From assembly GCA_037447655.1 (NCBI GenBank), contig JBBHKE010001928.1:1-50160 (forward strand): 50,160 bases of DNA, written 5' to 3'. Below are positions 44,893 through 50,160 of the stretch, piece by piece. Numbering within the stretch: position 1 is the stretch's first letter; each line of letters opens with the position of its first letter. The notes beneath the pieces are model-generated. The model saw only the letters and a list, made by a program, of their open reading frames with translations, was not told the DNA's origin and did no database searches. The DNA comes from Zygnema cylindricum. Its lineage: Eukaryota; Streptophyta; Zygnematophyceae; Zygnematales; Zygnemataceae. The position numbers were made by a program, and so were the translations under genes.

Positions 44893-46371
44893 GACAAATG
44901 GAGAGGGAAAGAGAGAGGAACAGAGAGGGAGAGGGAGAAAGGGAGGCAAGAAGGGATTGATAGACGGAGGGGAGTAGGGTAGGAGGAAGGGAGGGAGGGG
45001 GACAAGGAGGAAAGGAGGGAAGGAGTAGGGAAAAATAAGGGAAGGAGAGAGGGCAAAAGAGAGAGAGACCGAGAGGAAAAGAGAAAAAAAAGGGAAGAGG
45101 CAAAGAAGGAGAGGGGGAAAAAGAGAGGGATAGGGGGAGAGAGAGAGAGAAAGAGAAGAAGGGAAGCGAGCGAGGGAGGGAGAGAAAAAGAGGGAGAGGG
45201 GGAGGGAGAGAAGAAGAGGGGGCGAGAGGGAAAGAGGGAGAGGCAGAGGGGGAGAGAGTGAGAAAGACAAAGAAAGAAAAAGAAGAGAGGAAAAAAGAGA
45301 GGGAGGGAAGGAGGGAGGGGGGGGAAGAGAGGGTGGGAGAGGGGGAGAGAGGGAGGGAGGGAGGGAGGGAGGGTAGGAGGAGGGAGGGAGTGAGGGCGAG
45401 TGGAAGAGTGGGCAGGAGGGAGGAAAAAAAGGAAGGAGTGACTGAGTGAGTGAGAAAAAAATGGAGGGAGGGATGAAACGAGGGAAGAGTGAGGGAGGAA
45501 TGGAGGGAGAGCGGGAGGGAGGGAGGGAGGGAGGGAGGGAGAGCGGGAAGGAGGGAGGAAGGGAGGCAGAGTGCGAGGGAGGGAAGAAGGGGACATGGAA
45601 GGAGTGAGATGGAGAAACAAAAAAGGGCGCAAGAGAGAGAAGTAAGGAGGGAGTGAGCGAGGGACGGAGGATGGTGGGAGGAAGGGAGAAGTTGAGAGAG
45701 GTGGAGGAAGGGACGGAGGGAGAGGGAGGGAGAGTGAGTAGGAGAGTTGAAGAGAATGAGGGAAGGAGACAGGGAGTTGGTGGAAGGAAGGAGAGGGAGA
45801 GAAGGAAAGAGGGAGTGAGCGGGGAGGGAGGAAAGTAGGGTTGGAGGATAGGAGGGGGGGAGGGAGGAAGGGAAGGTGGAGGGGAGGGAGTGAGTTAGTG
45901 AACGAGGTAGTGAGAGAGGGTGGGAGGTAGGGAGGGAGAGAGGGAGAGAGGGAGAGAGGGAGAGAGGGAGGGAGAGAGGGAGGGAGGGAGGAAGAGAAGG
46001 TGGGTGGGAGTGAGTGAATGAGGTAGTGAGAGAGGGTGGGAGGAAGGACGGGCGGGGGGAAGGAGGAAAGGCGGAAAAAGTGAGGGCGAGCAAGGAGAGG
46101 GAAGGAGGGAGGCGGGGAGGGGAGGCAGAAGGGAGGGAGGGTGGGATGGAGTGAGTGAGTGAGTGAATGAGGTAGTGAGAGAGGGTGGGATGGAGGGATG
46201 GAGGGTAGGGGAGGCAAAGAGGGAGGGAGGGAGGGAGGGAGGGGGAGAGGGTGGGAGAGAGAGAGGGAGGGAGGAAGGGAGAGGGGAAGGGCGGAAGGGG
46301 GAGGTGTGAGGGGGATGGCGAGGAAGGGAGGGAGGGAGGGAGAGAGAGAGGGAGAGAGGGAGAGAGGAGTT
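44800..46371. repeat. 1.57-kb purine-rich (GGGA/GAGA) tract
   Basis: Plus-strand GGAGGGAGGGAG and GAGAGAGG repeats are nearly pure purine over long stretches. Larger internal duplications share GTGAGTGAATGAGGTAGTGA, for example near 45890, 46005 and 46155. A 499-codon minus-strand Ser/Pro/Leu open frame is an artefact. Confidence 0.92.
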
Positions 46372-46753
46372 TGTTAGAAAAGTAGTCTTTGATAGAAGCT
46401 AATTTTCTGACATTGTTTTTAATATCGAAATTCTGAATTCTGTTTCGGTATTTAGAATTCTGTAGTCTGTCCTAGTATCTAGGATTGCTATAATTCAGTC
46501 TTTCTGTGTTCTACAGTCAACAGGTTTCTACGTGATAAGATTCTGGTCAAGATCTGTTTATAAATCTTGACCGTGGCTCTTGGCCAAAAGGTCAAGTGTC
46601 TCTTCAGAATAGGAAAGTACACCTAGTTCTCGAGAGGTCACTCTCGAGATATTTTCTCTATTTAGCTTTTCCTTTCTTCTTGTTTTGTATCAGTTTTAAT
46701 TTTATAAAAGACAAAACTTTTCTGTCCCCTTTCCTTCCACTCTATTTGTCATC
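46372..46753 (+). mobile_element. Probable 5' LTR and leader of copia element
   Basis: Complex sequence resumes at TGTTAGAAAA, a common copia LTR start, exactly where the purine tract ends. A 9-bp perfect stem (46545-46553 with 46564-46572) encloses a TATAAA-like loop that may be the promoter. TTGTATCAG near 46685 weakly resembles the usual initiator-tRNA primer site, but the LTR end cannot be fixed without the 3' LTR, which lies outside the window. Confidence 0.5.
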
Positions 46754-49700
46754 ATGAATTCATCTCTAATAGGTTATGGGCCTGGCAACGCCAATTCCGT
46801 TGCCAAATTTAATGGGACAGATTTTTACAGTTGGAAGTATCAGATTGAGCACCTTTTTCGTCGTGAAAAACTTTGGTCAATCATTAGCGGCAGTGAACCC
46901 GAACCGACTGACGCTGCAGCCAAAGCAATCTGGCTCGCTAAAAACGACGAAGCCCACTCCAGGCTCGTCCTAGCTCTTGAGCCCTCTCAAATTGACTTCA
47001 TTCGCGATGCAGTCTCCGCTCACAATGCGTGGATATTATTGACCTCCGCATATGAGAATCAGTCTTGGTCGAACAAACTCTTCCTTAAACGGCAGCTCAA
47101 CACTTATCGAAAGTTGCCTACTGATTCCATTCAAACTTATGTCCAGCATCTTAAGTCGCTCGCTGGACAACTCAAAAGCATCAAATCACCGATCTCTGAC
47201 GAAGATCTTATTTCGGCAATCTTGGGAGGATTACCAGATCATTATTCCTCTCTCATTTCCTCCCTGGACAACTCACCGATTCCTTTGACTATTCCGACCC
47301 TGACAGCTCGGCTTGTCCACGAGGAGATGAAGCAGTCATTTCAAATCAACTCTAGAGTCGCCCTGGCCAGCTTTTCTCCCAATCCCAGGCCGTCAAAATC
47401 TTCATCCACCGCATGTCGCTATTGTCGTGCGTTGGATCACATCATCGATGTGTGCCCAGCACTGAAACGCAAACAAGACCGACAAGGTGGATCCGGCCGT
47501 ACGGGTGGACGAAGTCATTTTGGAGGACGTGGATCATACCACGGTCAAGCTTCATCGGCTGAAAGTCTTGTTTCATTCGGAAATACGGAATTCTCTCCAA
47601 CCAATCCTTTCGTCCTATCCCAACCATATCCGTACGGTCACTCACCACAAATTGCTGGATACGCTCCACTCTATTCTACGCCTCCATCTGGACACTCTAC
47701 CGTGCCTCATCCGACGGTTGACATCGCTCATACGCCGCCATCTATGACCCAGTCCGATTATGGATTCGCGTTGTCCTCCACGGCATCACCAGCATCCATC
47801 CCTGAATCCACTTGGATCGTTGATTCGGGAGCTTCTCACCACTTGTCATCTCGCGCTGATTGGTTCTCCTCCTTGTCTCCAATCTCTCCACCAATGCCGA
47901 TCGTACTTGGCAACAATAGTACTCTTACGGCCACTCACATCGGTCGTACTGTCAATCCTTGCGACTCCAACCACAAAACAAACATCATTCTCTCAGACGT
48001 ACTTTTTGTACCTGCTTTACGAAAAAATCTTTTTTCCGTCGGCGCGGCCTTGAAGCAAGGAGCGACGGCTGTTTTTTCTTCCACTAACGTCAGTTTTTTC
48101 TCCCCAACAAAAACTACGGTTGGATTTGGAGTTAAAAAAGGCGATATCTACATCCTGTCGTCCTTTTCGCCCATTGGATCGGCCAATATTGCGATATCTT
48201 CATCAAATGTTACCTTCTCCAAGTGGCACCTGCGATTTGGCCACCTATCCGGTTCCAGTCTCCATAATCTAACCAAAGGTCTTGTAACAGGACTGGAACC
48301 TTTGGCCAATCAAAAACTACCTTTTTGCTCCGGTTGCGTTGAAGGAAAATTCCCTCGACCGTCGTTTCCTTCAAGTACGTCCAAATCCAACGGACCACTT
48401 GACCTGATCCATTCTGACCTATGTGGACCAATGTCGATCTCCAGCCATAACGGCTCTCAATACTTCGTCACCTTTATAGATGACGCAACTCGTTACTATC
48501 ACATCTACCTGATTCGACGAAAATCTGACACGTTTGCTACTTTCAAACTTTTTAAAGCCAAAGTTGAAAATTTTCACGATTCCCGAATCAAAACTCTACG
48601 AACTGACAACGGCGGAGAGTTTTGCTCCAAAGAATTTGCCGCTTTTCTTGCCGTACATGGAATCTCCCACCAAACGACAACGCCACATACGCCACAACAA
48701 AATGGCGTCGCCGAACGGTACAACCGTACTGTTATCAACATGGCGCGTTCCATGTTGCACTTCGCTGGACTCCCAACCATATTTTGGGGAGAATCCGTGA
48801 CTACGGCAAACTACTTACGAAATCTCTGTCCAACCTCTAGTCTTCCGAACCTCACACCTCACGAGGCTTGGACTGGAACCAAACCAAATGTTGAACACCT
48901 CCGAATATTCGGTAGCGTCGCTTGGATCAAAGATCTTACACCAAGCGGCAAATGGAGTAGCCGCGCGAAACTCGGCTATTTGGTCGGCTATTCGTCCGAA
49001 TCCAAGGCGTACCGAATCTGGCTCGTTCAAGAACGCCAAGTAAAACTTAGCCGTGACGTCACGTTTGATGAGACTCCACTTCTCAACAAGCTCCTTTACC
49101 CTTCCCCTCTCTCTCCTACCTCTCTCACCCACATCTCCCCTCCCATATCAGCTCCCATTTCCGTCCTTCCTCCCATAAATCTCTCCAATCTCACCGCCAC
49201 TGCCCCCAATCTAGCTCCTCCCTTCTCTGGCCTTGCCCAAACCACCTCCACACCTTCCCTCTCACCTAGTTGCTTACCTCTCCAACGAACCCTCTCAGAT
49301 CCTTACTCTCTCTCACCCATTAGTCTACCTGCACCTCCTTACCTCATTCCGCGTGCACTTCCGGAGGCACCTCTGCCCATTCAGCCCTCTATCCTCCGGA
49401 AAAGTGCCCGAATTGAAGCCCGGCGCGCAGCCCATGGCGTCGCTAACATCGCTACTTTCAATGTACCTTCCTCCTTCGCTGCTGCCATGGCCGGTCCCAA
49501 TGCCGCAGAATGGAAAACGGCCACGGATGCTGAATTCACCTCCCTCCAAAAAAATGGAACTTGGGAGCTTACACCACTCCCTACGAATCGCAAGGTCATA
49601 GGCTCTAAATGGGTGTTTAGAGTCAAAACCAAATCTGACGGCACCCTCGATAAATTCAAGGCCAGATTTGTTGCTAAAGGCTTCCTTCAAAAAGAAGGCC

Positions 49701-50160
49701 TCGACTTCACCGAGACTTACGCACCTGTCGCAAAATTCGCCTCCATCCGCATTCTCCTCTCCCTCGCCGCCTCTCAAGACTGCACGTACATCAGATGGAT
49801 GTACAGACGGCGTTCCTCTACGGTGCTCTTAAGGAAGAAATATTTGTCCGGCAACCCGAAGGTTATATTACCCCAGGCACTGAGCACCTCGTCTGTCGGC
49901 TCCTCAAATCCCTTTACGGCTTGAAGCAGGCTCTCCGCGTTTGGAGTGAACACCTTGAAGCCATTCTCATCCGTGAGGGCTTCTGTAAACTTGCAGCAGA
50001 CTTTGGAATCTTTTTTAAAGGTAAAAGCGACTCCCTTTTAATCATCATCATTTACGTCGATGACCTTGTCCTCTCTAGTCCCTCCCTGTCTGCAATTCTG
50101 CAAGTAAAAGCCATGCTAAATTCGCATTTTGCCATGACAGATTTAGGGGAATTAGAGTAT
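46754..50160 (+). CDS. Ty1/copia Gag-Pol polyprotein, 3' truncated by window, one frameshift
   Basis: This is the retrotransposon polyprotein. Domains in order, counted from the ATG: Gag (about 1-210), CCHC knuckle (221-234, C-x2-C-x4-H-x4-C), aspartic protease motif DSGA (357-360), GAG-pre-integrase (from about 490, with a Cys pair), integrase with catalytic D555, D618 and E654 (35 residues between the last two), a Pro/Ser-rich linker (about 770-890) and reverse transcriptase from about 920. The first frame continues to 49924. Reverse transcriptase homology, however, moves to another frame at about 49780-49792, as expected for loss of one base. The new frame stays open to the window edge and carries the YVDD catalytic box at 50053-50064. 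RNase H and the 3' LTR lie beyond the window. Confidence 0.93.

Noticed and set aside
44718-46217. 499-codon minus-strand open frame
   Set aside because: It is pure Ser/Pro/Leu low complexity from a CT-rich strand, overlaps similar frames in other phases, and has no domain.

Overview
This is a eukaryotic nuclear window with spliced genes: GT-AG introns, exons as short as 55-66 nt, introns of several kb, many transposons. The gene content points to the green plant (streptophyte) lineage. It holds a plant-type LRR receptor whose repeats sit one per ~72-nt exon, an SLP1-type organelle phosphatase, a TAF5 gene and a Ty1/copia element. The long simple-sequence-laden introns would suit a charophyte alga or an early land plant; the species cannot be named from the sequence.

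Layout. 0-14.2 kb is transposon territory: a minus-strand copia relic (0.43-1.35 kb), a hAT-like element (1.67-2.48 kb), a very AT-rich stretch with a long inverted repeat (2.5-7.2 kb), a minus-strand gag relic (8.2-9.6 kb), an inverted pair of small inverted-repeat elements (10.2-11.55 kb) and three copies of a Harbinger-like element (window start, 11.6-12.7 and 12.9-13.7 kb), one of which carries a nested 305-bp element with a perfect 8-bp target duplication. 14.58-18.15 kb holds six exons of TAF5 (plus strand), stopping before the WD40 repeats. 18.67-35.15 kb holds at least 17 exons of a minus-strand LRR receptor ectodomain (13 LRR exons, a Cys-rich exon, a juxtamembrane exon, a Pro-rich exon and a transmembrane exon) in unbroken reading phase, stopping before any kinase. 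36.5-42.7 kb holds six in-phase exons of an SLP1-like phosphatase (minus strand), missing its C-terminal part. The last 3.8 kb is the 5' part of a copia retrotransposon.

The most unusual observation is in the SLP1-like gene. All five of its visible introns contain degraded copies of the neighbouring exon edge together with its splice site. Introns 1, 2 and 3 hold arrays of the upstream exon's 3' edge plus donor; introns 4 and 5 hold copies of the downstream exon's 5' edge plus acceptor. This looks like intron growth by repeated tandem duplication across splice junctions. A second theme is that the 3' ends of TAF5, the receptor and SLP1 are all absent at purine-rich tracts, and the SLP1 segment is bracketed by two nearly identical 562-bp direct repeats. 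Rearrangement or assembly misjoins at these tracts must be considered. The three host genes are unrelated in function and show no sign of acting together.
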